Source: Candidatus Aminicenantes bacterium UBA2199 (lineage in GTDB: Bacteria; Acidobacteriota; Aminicenantia; UBA2199). Taken from it: a stretch of DNA of 28,403 nucleotides. The position numbers and the translations under genes are program-made. Location of the stretch: NCBI GenBank assembly GCA_002327965.1, contig DCVB01000005.1:1-28403 (forward strand), written 5' to 3'. Under the pieces are notes generated by a model. It searched no databases. It was not told where the DNA came from and saw nothing but the letters and a program-made list of their open reading frames with translations. This document shows positions 1 through 8,173 of this stretch, piece after piece. Within the stretch, counting starts at the first letter, position 1. Each line of letters starts with the position of its first letter.

Positions 1-190
1 GGACGACCTCGCCCAGGCCGGTGGAGTCCAGGTAGGGGACATCGGCGAAATTCAGGATCAGATGCTTCTCCTGGGCCTTGATGGAGTCATTGATCGACTG
101 CCGGAGCTCGTCAATGCCGTCGCCGAAAAGGATTTTCCCCTTGAGGTCAAGGATCGTGACATCACCGCTCTTTCTTTTTTCTATCTTCAT
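1..190 (-). CDS. STAS-domain protein (anti-sigma factor antagonist-like), 3' end cut by window
   Basis: The first 63 codons of a minus-strand gene starting at ATG 190 and running off the left edge. It begins MKIEKRKSGDVTILDLKGKI, the first beta strands of a STAS domain, and carries the core motif VPYLDSTGLGEVV, where the Ser after Asp is the residue phosphorylated in SpoIIAA/RsbV-type proteins. A clear Shine-Dalgarno AAGGAGA lies 6 bases before the ATG. Family knowledge: such proteins bind anti-sigma factors or other partners in partner-switching cascades. The partner kinase or phosphatase is not visible here, so the pathway is unknown. It lies 84 bases downstream of the DUF362 gene but has its own promoter-like sequence. 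Confidence 0.9.
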   Translation of the reverse strand, partial: MKIEKRKSGDVTILDLKGKILFGDGIDELRQSINDSIKAQEKHLILNFADVPYLDSTGLGEVV

Positions 191-220
191 TTTGTTCTCC
201 TTGTGCACTCACAGATGTAC

Positions 221-249
221 TCTATAGCATAGCGCAAGTAAATTTTCAA
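221..249 (-). promoter_or_regulatory. Sigma70-type promoter of the STAS gene
   Basis: On the minus strand TTGAAA (249-244), a 17-base spacer, then TATAGA (226-221) preceded by TGC, an extended -10. The predicted start near 214 gives a leader of about 24 bases containing the Shine-Dalgarno AAGGAGA. Confidence 0.55.
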
Positions 250-274
250 CATTTTTTCGCCGCAACCTGGAAAA

Positions 275-1342
275 TCAGGAAACCGCGACCAGCTCGTACT
301 CCGGGTTGCCGAAACCGATGTCGCGGGCATGGTCGATCTGGACCCGGTGGGGGATGTCGTAGGCCAGCGCGGTAAGCGGTCGGCCGGCCCGCTGTTCCAC
401 CAGGTCCAGGGAGGCGGCGTCCAGGGCGACGGGATCGCGGCCGATGAGGATGCCGATGTCGGGAACGATCTTGCGGTAGCCCGACATGCAGTCGCAATCC
501 CTGCTGATGCGGGTCAAAAAATTGATGTAGACGGCCTTGTTCCCCTTGGCGACGGCCACGCCGCAGGCGTGCTCGACGATCTTGCGCTGCAGCTGCTCGT
601 AGGTCGCCGACCAATTGTAGCCGATGGCGTCGAAACGGCAGACCGTGAGGCATTGGCCGCAGCCGATGCAGGCCGACTTGTCGATGCGGGCCACCTGATC
701 CGCGAGCGTGATGGCCTGGGCCGGGCACCAGGTCAGGCAGGCGCCGCAGCCGGTGCACTTTTTCTTCTTCACCGAGGGGGTGGCGGTCGAATGTTGCGCG
801 AGCTTGCCGCGGCGGCTGGCGCAGCCCATGCCCATATTTTTCAGTGCCGCGCCGAAGCCGGAGGCCAAATGACCGGTAAAATGAGAGACCACGACCAGTG
901 ACTGGGCCTTGATGATCAGCGAAGCGATCTTGACTTGGCGATAGATCCTTCCCGGTATCGCTACCTCCAGCTCCTCGTCGCCGGTCAGGCCGTCGGCCAT
1001 GATCAGGGGCAGGCCGGTGTTCTCGAAGCCGAAGCCATGGCGCTGGGCCAGTTCGATGTGGCTGACGGCCTGGTTGCGCATGCCGCTGTACAGTGTGGCC
1101 GTATCGGTCAGGAACGGCAGGGCGTGCTTCTTTTTGACCAGCCGGCCCATCATCCTGAAATGCACGGGCCGCACGAACCCTTCCGTCCCCTCCTCGCCGA
1201 AATGGGTCTTGAATGCCACCAGTTCCCGGGCCTGGACAAAGGAAAACAGGTCGCGGCCCACGATGAAGGCCTCCAGCTTGCGGGCGATCTCCTCGTCCGC
1301 TTCGTTGTCGGCAACGGGGATAAAGTGGACTATTTCTTTCAT
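275..1342 (-). CDS. DUF362 family protein with two [4Fe-4S] ferredoxin motifs
   Basis: 355 residues from ATG 1342, chosen because GGAAGGA sits about 5 bases upstream and the open frame further upstream (to 1570) looks non-coding and overlaps the hup promoter. The N-terminal half is a DUF362 domain. Around residues 195-237 are two ferredoxin motifs, CTGCGACLTWCP and CIGCGQCLTVC. The C-terminal part has CDC followed by IVPDIGILIGRDPVALDAASLDLV, conserved in DUF362-ferredoxin fusions. The family is annotated as a putative iron-sulfur protein of unknown reaction; two cluster sites imply an electron-transfer role in the cytoplasm. No partner enzyme is adjacent. Confidence 0.88.
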   Translation of the reverse strand: MKEIVHFIPVADNEADEEIARKLEAFIVGRDLFSFVQARELVAFKTHFGEEGTEGFVRPVHFRMMGRLVKKKHALPFLTDTATLYSGMRNQAVSHIELAQRHGFGFENTGLPLIMADGLTGDEELEVAIPGRIYRQVKIASLIIKAQSLVVVSHFTGHLASGFGAALKNMGMGCASRRGKLAQHSTATPSVKKKKCTGCGACLTWCPAQAITLADQVARIDKSACIGCGQCLTVCRFDAIGYNWSATYEQLQRKIVEHACGVAVAKGNKAVYINFLTRISRDCDCMSGYRKIVPDIGILIGRDPVALDAASLDLVEQRAGRPLTALAYDIPHRVQIDHARDIGFGNPEYELVAVS

Positions 1343-1378
1343 TTTCGTCCTTCCGCCCCGGCGGGATGGCGTAAATAA

Positions 1379-1412
1379 ATCAATGATATCGGCAATATCC
1401 GAGATAATTGAT
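1379..1412 (-). promoter_or_regulatory. Inverted repeat overlapping a possible DUF362 promoter
   Basis: Two 14-base arms (1379-1392 and 1399-1412) match as inverted repeats at 12 of 14 positions around a 6-base centre; the outer ATCAAT/ATTGAT is perfect. A minus-strand -10-like TATCAT (1388-1383) lies in the inner arm, about 40 bases upstream of the DUF362 ATG. This is the geometry of a repressor operator over a core promoter. No T-tract follows, so it is not a terminator. The rest of 1343-1549 shows nothing else recognisable. Confidence 0.35.
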
Positions 1413-1549
1413 CGCTGGCGCTTTCCGCCGGCAGCGGCCGCCAGCCCGAATGCTACCATCCTGCGGAGAAAAGTCAACCGCCCGGCCCGACGTTTCCCGT
1501 CGCCCGCTCGGCCGGCAATATAAAAAACGATTAAGATGCTCCATAATGC

Positions 1550-1578
1550 TTGACTTTTCATTTTCCGCATGTTACAGT
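1550..1578 (+). promoter_or_regulatory. Sigma70-type promoter of hup-dprA-topA
   Basis: TTGACT (1550-1555), 17-base spacer, TACAGT (1573-1578). The predicted start near 1585 leaves a leader of about 15 bases that is almost entirely the ribosome binding site AGGAGGAGGT (1586-1595) before ATG 1600. It is the best promoter for the long plus-strand run that follows. Confidence 0.7.
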
Positions 1579-1599
1579 TTTTACCAGGAGGAGGTCATC

Positions 1600-1881
1600 A
1601 TGAATAAAAAATACCTGGCCGAAGACATCGCCAAGAGGATCTCCATAAAAAAGTACGAAGCCTACAACTTCATCGACCTGTTCATCGAAGTCGCCCTGGA
1701 CAATCTGGGCAAGGGACGCAAGCTCGTCCTTTCCAAGTTTGGAACCCTGATCATCAAGAAGAAAAATAAAAAAAGGGTCATCAATCCCATCAACCGCGAG
1801 CCGATGATCATCCCGCCCACGAAGATCGTGAAGTTCATTCCCTCGGAAAGTCTGAAAAAGAAATTCGAGGGAAATGGCTGA
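1600..1881 (+). CDS. HU/IHF-family DNA-binding protein
   Basis: 93 residues, the normal size for HU/IHF. It begins MNKKYLAEDIAKRISIKKYEAYNFI (helical dimerisation part), then LVLSKFGTLIIKKKNKK, equivalent to the GFGTF strand of HU, and RVINPINREPMIIP, the beta arm with the conserved Asn-Pro at its tip that intercalates in DNA, ending KFIPSESLKKKF. Nucleoid-associated, acts as a dimer that bends DNA. The start has a strong AGGAGGAGGT. The stop overlaps the dprA start by 8 bases (ATGGCTGA). The gene looks less GC-rich than its neighbours and is Lys/Ile-rich. Whether it is HU or an IHF-like specific binder cannot be told. Confidence 0.92.
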   Translation: MNKKYLAEDIAKRISIKKYEAYNFIDLFIEVALDNLGKGRKLVLSKFGTLIIKKKNKKRVINPINREPMIIPPTKIVKFIPSESLKKKFEGNG

Positions 1882-2962
1882 CTTCAGTGAAGAGCAGCTA
1901 AAAAGAATCTCGCTTCACCTGCTGACTTTCAAGAATCCCAGGGCCCGCCAGCATATCCTGCGCCACCATGTCGAGATCAGCGATTTTTTCCGCCTGGAGC
2001 AGCGCCAGCTCGAGGTGACCGGCCTTTTTCCGGATGAGATCAAGGCGGTGCGCGAGCGCAACTGGGCGGCGGCGGAGAAGGAGACGGCCCGTTTGGAGAA
2101 GAACGGCATCGAGATCGTTTTCAAAGGCGATGAGGGCTACCCGCCCCTCCTGGACGAGATCTACGACCCGCCCGATCTCCTCTACGTCATGGGCGACCGA
2201 ACCCTGCTCTGCGGGGAGAAACTGGCCGTGGTCGGTTCCCGGCGCGGCGGCGCCTATGGGCAGGCGGCGCTCAACCGCGTCCTGCCGCCTTGCTGCCGGG
2301 CCGGCCTGGTCATCGTCTCGGGGATGGCCTTCGGCATCGACTCCATGGCCCATCGCCTGGCCCTGCACGAGAACGGCGCCACCATCGGCGTCAACCCCGG
2401 CGGTTTGCTGCACTTGAGCCCCCCGGGCAATTCCTCCCTGATCCGCAAGATCGTCGAGCATGGCGCCGTCATCAGTGAATTCCCCCTGGACGTAACGCCC
2501 AGGCCCTTTCTTTTCCCGGTGCGCAACCGCATCATTTCCGGGATCTCGCGAGCGGTGCTGGTGGTGGAAGCCGCCATGCGCAGCGGCTCGCTGATCACCG
2601 CCCGCCTGGCGCTGGACCAGGACCGCGAGGTCCTGGCCGTCCCGGGCAATATCGACTCGCCGCTCAGCCAGGGGACGAACTGCCTGCTGCAGCAGGGCGC
2701 CAAGGCGGTCACTTCCGCCACCGATATCCTGGAGGAATTCGGTCTGGCCACCCCGGCATTCGAGCGCTCGCTGGCCGACCTGAGCGCGAAAGAAAAGAAA
2801 CTGCTTGACTTGTGGGGCGAAAATGCGGTAAAAGATATCGATTTCCTGGTAGAAAAACTCGAGCTGTCGACCGCCGAGACCATTTCGCTGCTCATGGGCC
2901 TGGTACTGAAGAACCTGGTCGTCGAGGAAACGGGCGGCTACCGCAGGATATTTCATGGCTAA
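1874..2962 (+). CDS. dprA: DNA processing protein DprA/Smf
   Basis: 362 residues. DprA loads RecA on single-stranded DNA during natural transformation; many non-competent bacteria keep it too. Order: N-terminal helix-hairpin-helix/SAM-like part (about 1-70), Rossmann-like DNA_processg_A domain with GSRRGGAYG, SGMAFGID, RNRIISGIS, GSLITA and VPGNIDSPLSQGTN, then a C-terminal winged helix (about 300-362). The segment where relatives usually have G-x-G-x-D-x-x-YP is altered to IGVNPGGLLHLSPPGN, so this loop is divergent though the rest is canonical. Translationally coupled on both sides by 8-base overlaps (hup before, topA after). recA lies at the far end of the window, not in this operon. Confidence 0.95.
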   Translation: MADFSEEQLKRISLHLLTFKNPRARQHILRHHVEISDFFRLEQRQLEVTGLFPDEIKAVRERNWAAAEKETARLEKNGIEIVFKGDEGYPPLLDEIYDPPDLLYVMGDRTLLCGEKLAVVGSRRGGAYGQAALNRVLPPCCRAGLVIVSGMAFGIDSMAHRLALHENGATIGVNPGGLLHLSPPGNSSLIRKIVEHGAVISEFPLDVTPRPFLFPVRNRIISGISRAVLVVEAAMRSGSLITARLALDQDREVLAVPGNIDSPLSQGTNCLLQQGAKAVTSATDILEEFGLATPAFERSLADLSAKEKKLLDLWGENAVKDIDFLVEKLELSTAETISLLMGLVLKNLVVEETGGYRRIFHG

Positions 2963-5048
2963 AAAAACATTGCTCATCGTCGAGTCGCCCGCCAAGTCGC
3001 ACACGATCTCCAAGTACCTCGGGGACGAATTCCTGATCAGTTCATCGATGGGGCACGTCCGTGACCTGCCGGCGGCCGTCCTGGGCATCGACCTGAAAAA
3101 CAACTACCGCCCTTATTACGAGAATTTGCCCAGCAAGGCGTCCCTGATCAAGGAGCTGCGCCGCCTGGCCCGCGGCGCCGAGCGCATCCTTCTGGCTTCC
3201 GACCCCGACCGCGAGGGGGAAGCCATCGCCTTCCACCTGCAACAGATCCTCCAGGCCGAGAATCCGCACATCCTGCGCGTGCTGTTCAATGAGATCACCC
3301 GCTCTTCGGTGCTGGAAGCCGTGCAGAATCCGCGGGCCATCGACGCCCACAAGGTCGACTCGCAACAGATGCGCCGCCTGCTGGACCGCCTCGCCGGCTA
3401 CAAGATCAGCCCGGTGCTGCAGCGCAAGATCGGCGGGCCGCTCTCGGCCGGTCGCGTCCAGTCCATCGCCCTGAAGCTGATCGTGGAACGGGAAAAGGAG
3501 GTCCGCGCTTTTGTTTCCGAGGAGTATTGGATCGTCGCCGTGCATCTGCTGGGCTCGCGCAAACCCTCCTTTATCGCCAGGCTCGAAAAACACAAGGGCA
3601 AGGCGTTGTCCATTCCCGACGGGGAACGCTGCGGCGCCGTCCTCTCCGAGCTGCAGGGCCACGACTATGTCATGGAGCGCATCCAGAAGAAATCACGAAA
3701 ACGGAAAGCACCGCCGCCGCTGATCACCTCCACCCTGCAGCAGGAGGCGTTCCGCCGCTTCAAGTTCCCGGTCAAGAAAACCATGCAGCTGGCCCAGCAG
3801 CTGTACGAGGGCCTGGCCGTCCGCGGCGGGGAGGCCACCGGCCTGATCACCTACATGCGCACCGATTCTTTCCGTGTTTCCGACCAGGCCCGGGACCAGG
3901 CCCGTGACCATATCGCCGCGATGCTGGGCAAGGAGTATTGTCCGGCCACTGCCAATGTCTTCAAACGCAAGTCCAAGATCCAGGACGCCCACGAGTGCAT
4001 CCGCCCCACCGCTCCCTTTCATGCTCCCAACGACATCCAGAACGATCTGAACCCCGGCCAGTTCAAGATCTACCAGCTCATCTGGGATCGTTTCTTCGCC
4101 TCCCAGATGGCCGACGCCGAGATCGAGGAGACGCAGTTCAACGTCAGGAACGGGGATTACCTGTTCATCAGCAAGGGCGAGGTCGTGAAGTTCAAGGGGT
4201 TCCTGGCCATGCTGAAGACCGACGGCGAACAGGTGATCCTGCCCCAGCTGCAGGAGAAGGAAATCCTGCAGCTGCTCAAGACCGACGACAAGCAGAATTT
4301 CACCAAGCCGCCGCCCCGCTACAGCGAGGCCTCGCTGGTCAAGGTCCTCGAGGAAAAAGGCATCGGCCGCCCTTCGACCTACGCCAAGATCATCGAGACG
4401 CTCAACAAGCGGGAGTATGTCTTCAGCGAGGAAAAAAGGTTTGTCCCCACCGACCTGGGCATCCGCGTGGTCGATTACCTGGAGGAGAATTTTCGCGACA
4501 TCATGAACTATAATTTTACCGCCGACCTGGAGAAGGAGCTCGACCGGGTCGCCGAGGGCAAGCTCGACTGGGTGGCCGGCATCGACCGCTTTTACAAAAA
4601 ACTGGCCCTCGACCTGGAGAAGGTCAAGGACGGCAAGAAAGTGGAGCTGCTCACCGGCAGCCAGTGCCCCGAATGCGGCGGCGCCCTGGTGAAAAAATAT
4701 TCCCTGCGCACCCGGGGCTGGTTCGTGGGCTGCTCCAATTACCCGCGTTGCAGCTATACCGAGCGGGCGGCGCTGAACAACGAGAAGGTCGGCAAGGACG
4801 AGATCATGGAGAAGCCGTGCCCCCAGTGCGGCAAGCCCCTGGTCAAGCGCTACTCACCCAAGACCCGGCAGTACTTTGTCGGCTGTTCCGGATACCCCGC
4901 CTGCAAGCATATCGAAAGCGATGGCGAGGATCTGGGTCCCTGCCCGCAGTGCGGCAAGCCGCTGACCAAGAGGTTCTCGCGCAAGACCCGCCGCTATTTC
5001 GTCGGCTGCACCGGCTACCCCGAGTGCAAGTTTATCCGCAAAGGGTGA
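2955..5048 (+). CDS. topA: DNA topoisomerase I
   Basis: 697 residues, type IA topoisomerase that relaxes negative supercoils. TOPRIM domain at the start (KTLLIVESPAKS; ASDPDREGEAIAFH with the metal-binding acidic residues near residue 80). The catalytic tyrosine is Tyr300 in GLITYMRTDSFRVS. Three C-terminal zinc-ribbon repeats, each CPxCG...GCxxYPxC, occupy about residues 570-697. All catalytic motifs are intact. The start overlaps dprA by 8 bases (ATGGCTAA) and the stop overlaps the trmFO GTG by 4 bases (GTGA). The dprA-topA-trmFO order is the arrangement known from Firmicutes. Confidence 0.97.
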   Translation: MAKKTLLIVESPAKSHTISKYLGDEFLISSSMGHVRDLPAAVLGIDLKNNYRPYYENLPSKASLIKELRRLARGAERILLASDPDREGEAIAFHLQQILQAENPHILRVLFNEITRSSVLEAVQNPRAIDAHKVDSQQMRRLLDRLAGYKISPVLQRKIGGPLSAGRVQSIALKLIVEREKEVRAFVSEEYWIVAVHLLGSRKPSFIARLEKHKGKALSIPDGERCGAVLSELQGHDYVMERIQKKSRKRKAPPPLITSTLQQEAFRRFKFPVKKTMQLAQQLYEGLAVRGGEATGLITYMRTDSFRVSDQARDQARDHIAAMLGKEYCPATANVFKRKSKIQDAHECIRPTAPFHAPNDIQNDLNPGQFKIYQLIWDRFFASQMADAEIEETQFNVRNGDYLFISKGEVVKFKGFLAMLKTDGEQVILPQLQEKEILQLLKTDDKQNFTKPPPRYSEASLVKVLEEKGIGRPSTYAKIIETLNKREYVFSEEKRFVPTDLGIRVVDYLEENFRDIMNYNFTADLEKELDRVAEGKLDWVAGIDRFYKKLALDLEKVKDGKKVELLTGSQCPECGGALVKKYSLRTRGWFVGCSNYPRCSYTERAALNNEKVGKDEIMEKPCPQCGKPLVKRYSPKTRQYFVGCSGYPACKHIESDGEDLGPCPQCGKPLTKRFSRKTRRYFVGCTGYPECKFIRKG

Positions 5049-6361
5049 AAAAAAAGGTCACGATCATCGGCGGCGGGCTGGCCGGAGCCGAGGCTGCCTA
5101 CCAGGCCGCCCGCAGCGGCCTGGATGTCGACCTGCATGAAATGCGCCCCCTGGTGATGACCGAGGCCCATCAAAGCGGGTGGCTGGCCGAGATGGTCTGC
5201 TCCAACTCCCTGGGCTCCGAAGAGGTCACATCGGCCTCGGGGCTGCTGAAACGCGAGTTGCGCCGGCTCGGCTCCTTCTTTTTGCGCCATGCCGGGCAGG
5301 CCAGGGTGCCGGCGGGGAGCAGCCTCTCGGTCGACCGCCTGCACCTGGCCGCCGGCCTGACCCGCGAACTGCAGGGCATGCCCGGAGTGCGCCTTATCCA
5401 GGGCGAGGTGCGTGAGGTTCCCGACGGCGACGGGCCGCTGATCATCGCCAGCGGGCCGCTGACCAGCCCGGCGTTCGCCCGGGCCCTTTCCGGATTGACG
5501 TTGCGCAAGCACCTGTATTTCTTTGATGCCACTTGTCCCCTGCTGCGGGCCGAGAGCATCGATTTCACGCAATTGTTCGCGGCGTCGCGCTATGAAAAAG
5601 GGGAAGCCGACTTCTGGAACATCCCCCTGGACAAGGAGCGGTACGAGGCGTTCGTCGACGACGTCGTGGGTGGGGAGATCGCCGAGGTCCATGATTTTGA
5701 GAAGAAGGTCTTTTTCGACGCCTGCCTGCCGCTGGAGGAGATCGCCCGCAGCGGCCGGCAGTCGCTGGCCTTCGGCCCGCTGAAACCGGTCGGCCTGGCT
5801 GATCCCCGCAGCGGCCAGCGCCCGTTCGCCGTCGTGCAACTGCGCCAGGACGACCTGCAGAAAAACTTTTTCCAGCTGGTCGGTTTTCAGACGCGCCTGA
5901 AGCATGGAGAGCAGAAGCGCATCTTCCGCACCCTGCCCGGGCTGCAGCGCGCCGAGTTCGAGCGCTTCGGCCGCATGCACCGCAACACCTACATCAACGC
6001 CCCGCTGATCATCAACCGTTTCTCCCAGTGCAAGCAGGACCACCGCGTTTATTTCGCCGGCCAGCTGTCCGGGGTGGAGGGCTACGTGGAATCGGTCGCG
6101 TCGGGCCTGATTTGCGGGCTCTTCGCCGCCCGCGACGCCCTGGGCCTGGAGCGCCTTGAGCTGCCCCGGGAGACGGCCGTCGGCGCGCTGCTCTCCTACG
6201 TCGCCGGTGCCGACTGGCGCGATTTCCGCCCCAGCAAGTTCACCTTCGGCCTGCTCCCCGACGGAGGCGCGGAGGTCCGCGACAAGAAGAGGAAGAAGGA
6301 ACTGAAAGCCGAGAGGGCCGGCCAGGAGCTGGACCAGTGGATCAGGGAATCGAAGATCTGA
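5045..6361 (+). CDS. trmFO: Methylenetetrahydrofolate--tRNA-(uracil-5-)-methyltransferase TrmFO
   Basis: 438 residues. This FAD enzyme makes m5U54 (ribothymidine) in the T loop of tRNA using methylenetetrahydrofolate. The FAD-binding GxGxxG is VTIIGGGLAGAEAA at residues 5-18; Cys52 in MVCSNSLGSE and the Cys of FFDACLPLEEIA are the two conserved cysteines used in catalysis. C-terminal YFAGQLSGVEGYVESVASG is diagnostic. The GTG start is forced because the FAD motif begins four residues later; it overlaps the topA stop (GTGA), so translation is probably coupled, and there is little Shine-Dalgarno sequence. Confidence 0.96.
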   Translation: MKKKVTIIGGGLAGAEAAYQAARSGLDVDLHEMRPLVMTEAHQSGWLAEMVCSNSLGSEEVTSASGLLKRELRRLGSFFLRHAGQARVPAGSSLSVDRLHLAAGLTRELQGMPGVRLIQGEVREVPDGDGPLIIASGPLTSPAFARALSGLTLRKHLYFFDATCPLLRAESIDFTQLFAASRYEKGEADFWNIPLDKERYEAFVDDVVGGEIAEVHDFEKKVFFDACLPLEEIARSGRQSLAFGPLKPVGLADPRSGQRPFAVVQLRQDDLQKNFFQLVGFQTRLKHGEQKRIFRTLPGLQRAEFERFGRMHRNTYINAPLIINRFSQCKQDHRVYFAGQLSGVEGYVESVASGLICGLFAARDALGLERLELPRETAVGALLSYVAGADWRDFRPSKFTFGLLPDGGAEVRDKKRKKELKAERAGQELDQWIRESKI

Positions 6362-7233
6362 ACAGGTACATCGCCTACCTGCGCGATATCAAGAAGTTCT
6401 CACCGCACACCATCCGGGCCTATGCCGGCGATATCCGCCAGTTCCTGGACTATTTCTCGCAGCAGGGCCTGGAGCCGACCCGGGGCAATGTCCGCGCTTT
6501 CATCGCCCAGGTTTTCGCCCGCAGCCGCAACAAGGCCACCACGGCCCGCAAGATCTACGCCGTGCGCTCATTCTTCGGCTACCTGGTCAAGAGCGGCACC
6601 CTGGCTCACAACCCGCTCGAGGGGCTGAGCACGCCCAGGCAGGAGCGCCGGATTCCGCGCATCCTGACCGAGAGCGAGCTGCAGGAGTTCCTTGACGCCC
6701 TGCCCGAGGAAAATTTCCTGCAGCTGCGCAACAAGGCCCTTTTCGAATTCCTGTATGCCACCGGACTGCGCGTTTCGGAAGTGACCGGCATGCGCAGCGG
6801 CGACATGCATCTTCGCGACCGGCTGGTGCGCGTCCTGGGCAAGGGCAGGAAGGAGCGCATCGTCCCTTTCCACGACTCGGCCGCCGTGATCATGGCCCGC
6901 TACCTCAGGCGACTGCGGGCGGAGTTCCCCGATTGCGGCGACCGGGTCTTCGTCAATCATCGCGGCGGCATCCTGACCCCGCGCTCGGTCGAGCGCATCC
7001 TGAAGGCGGCCTACCGCGGCCTGTTCCGTTCCCGTCCGGATGTCCATCCGCACCTGCTGCGCCACTCGTTCGCCACCCACCTGCTGCAGCGCGGCGCAAA
7101 CCTGCGCGCCATCCAGGAGCTGCTTGGCCACTCCAGCCTGGCCACGACCGAGAAATACACCAACCTGAACCTCTCCGACCTGATGCAGACCTACAAGAAA
7201 TTCCATTCGCGGGGTGGAGCCGGGCATGAATAA
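6337..7233 (+). CDS. xerC: Tyrosine recombinase XerC/XerD (chromosome dimer resolution)
   Basis: 298 residues, exactly the usual XerC/D length. N-terminal SAM-like core-binding domain (about 1-90), then the catalytic domain: Arg145 in ATGLRVSE, Lys in VLGKGRKERIVPF, HxxR in HLLRHSFATHLL, His in ELLGHSSLATTEKY and nucleophile Tyr274. All catalytic residues are present. GTG start at 6337 with AGGAG upstream; it overlaps trmFO by 25 bases. Called XerC rather than XerD from its place next to trmFO, which is where xerC sits in Firmicutes; sequence alone does not decide it. No dif-like site was recognised in the window. Confidence 0.93.
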   Translation: MDQGIEDLNRYIAYLRDIKKFSPHTIRAYAGDIRQFLDYFSQQGLEPTRGNVRAFIAQVFARSRNKATTARKIYAVRSFFGYLVKSGTLAHNPLEGLSTPRQERRIPRILTESELQEFLDALPEENFLQLRNKALFEFLYATGLRVSEVTGMRSGDMHLRDRLVRVLGKGRKERIVPFHDSAAVIMARYLRRLRAEFPDCGDRVFVNHRGGILTPRSVERILKAAYRGLFRSRPDVHPHLLRHSFATHLLQRGANLRAIQELLGHSSLATTEKYTNLNLSDLMQTYKKFHSRGGAGHE

Positions 7234-8173
7234 AAAAACCCTGTTTTTCCTGATCAAGCTCGTTCTCGGGATCGGACTGCTCCTGTACCTGGCGCTGGTC
7301 ATCGCCCGGCCGCGGGAGATCGCCGCCGTCATTGCCGCCGCCTCCTGGCCGCTGCTGCTCCTGGCTTTCGCCCTGCACGCCTTCGGCTTCCTCATCTCCG
7401 CCCGGCGCTGGAAGCTGATCCTGGACCGGCAGGAGGCCGGTTTCAGCAACGGCCAACTGCTGCGCTCGCTGCTGGTCGGCTCTTTTTTCAACCTGTTCCT
7501 GCCCACGCGCTTCGGCGGCGACGTCGTGCGCGTCAGCGACACGCGGCGCATCGGCAGCGGCGTGACCGGGTCGCTGGCGGTTGTGGTCTACGAGCGCCTG
7601 AGCGGCATCGTGGCCCTGCTGGTCTTTGCCCTGCTCTCGTCGCTGCTGAAGGTCGGTTTCCTGCGCCAGATGCCCATTCTTGCCATTTCGCTCCTGGTCA
7701 GCCTGTCGGGCGTCCTGCTGCTGCTGCTGGCATGGAAAAAATTGCCGCGCGGATTCCTGGCCCGGCGTCCCTGTCACCGCCCGTGGGCGCGCAGGCTGCT
7801 GGACAGGCTGGATGCCTTTCACGGCATCATCCTCGACTTCCTCAGCCAGCGCGACCTGTCGGCGCGGGTCTTTTTCTGGGCCATGCTGCTGCAGTTCAAC
7901 GTCGTGCTGCACTATTTCCTGATCGGCCAGGCGCTGGGGCTGGCGAGAATCCCGCTGCTGGATTACTTTTTTTCCATCCCGATCATGCTGTTCCTCCTGT
8001 CGTTCCCGATCTCGATCAACGGCCTCGGTGTCCGCGACCTGTTCCTCGTCCAGCTCTTCACGGTGTACGGTTATCCGGCCCAGTTCGCCCTCGCCTTTTC
8101 GCTGCTCGATCTGGCATGCAGCGTGTTGATGGGGATCATCGGCGGCTTGATCTATATCTTCCGCGGCAAATGA
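7226..8173 (+). CDS. Flippase-like / lysylphosphatidylglycerol synthase transmembrane-region family protein
   Basis: 315 residues, very hydrophobic, about seven or eight membrane helices. It matches the LPG_synthase_TM/UPF0104 family: FLPTRFGGDVVR near residue 95, YERLSGIVALL, and FPISINGLGVRDLFL near the C terminus. It lacks the cytosolic aminoacyltransferase domain of MprF, so it should not make lysyl-phosphatidylglycerol; relatives are proposed lipid or polyprenyl-lipid flippases. ATG 7226 is preferred over GTG 7214: GGTGGAG lies upstream and it gives the same 8-base overlap style (ATGAATAA with the xerC stop). The stop overlaps the next gene by ATGA. Confidence 0.85.
   Translation: MNKKTLFFLIKLVLGIGLLLYLALVIARPREIAAVIAAASWPLLLLAFALHAFGFLISARRWKLILDRQEAGFSNGQLLRSLLVGSFFNLFLPTRFGGDVVRVSDTRRIGSGVTGSLAVVVYERLSGIVALLVFALLSSLLKVGFLRQMPILAISLLVSLSGVLLLLLAWKKLPRGFLARRPCHRPWARRLLDRLDAFHGIILDFLSQRDLSARVFFWAMLLQFNVVLHYFLIGQALGLARIPLLDYFFSIPIMLFLLSFPISINGLGVRDLFLVQLFTVYGYPAQFALAFSLLDLACSVLMGIIGGLIYIFRGK

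Noticed and set aside
1343..1570. Extended N terminus of the DUF362 protein
   Set aside because: Would cross the inverted repeat and the hup promoter; a good ribosome site marks ATG 1342 instead.
1898..3103. Minus-strand open frame opposite dprA and topA
   Set aside because: Antisense shadow of two clearly conserved genes.
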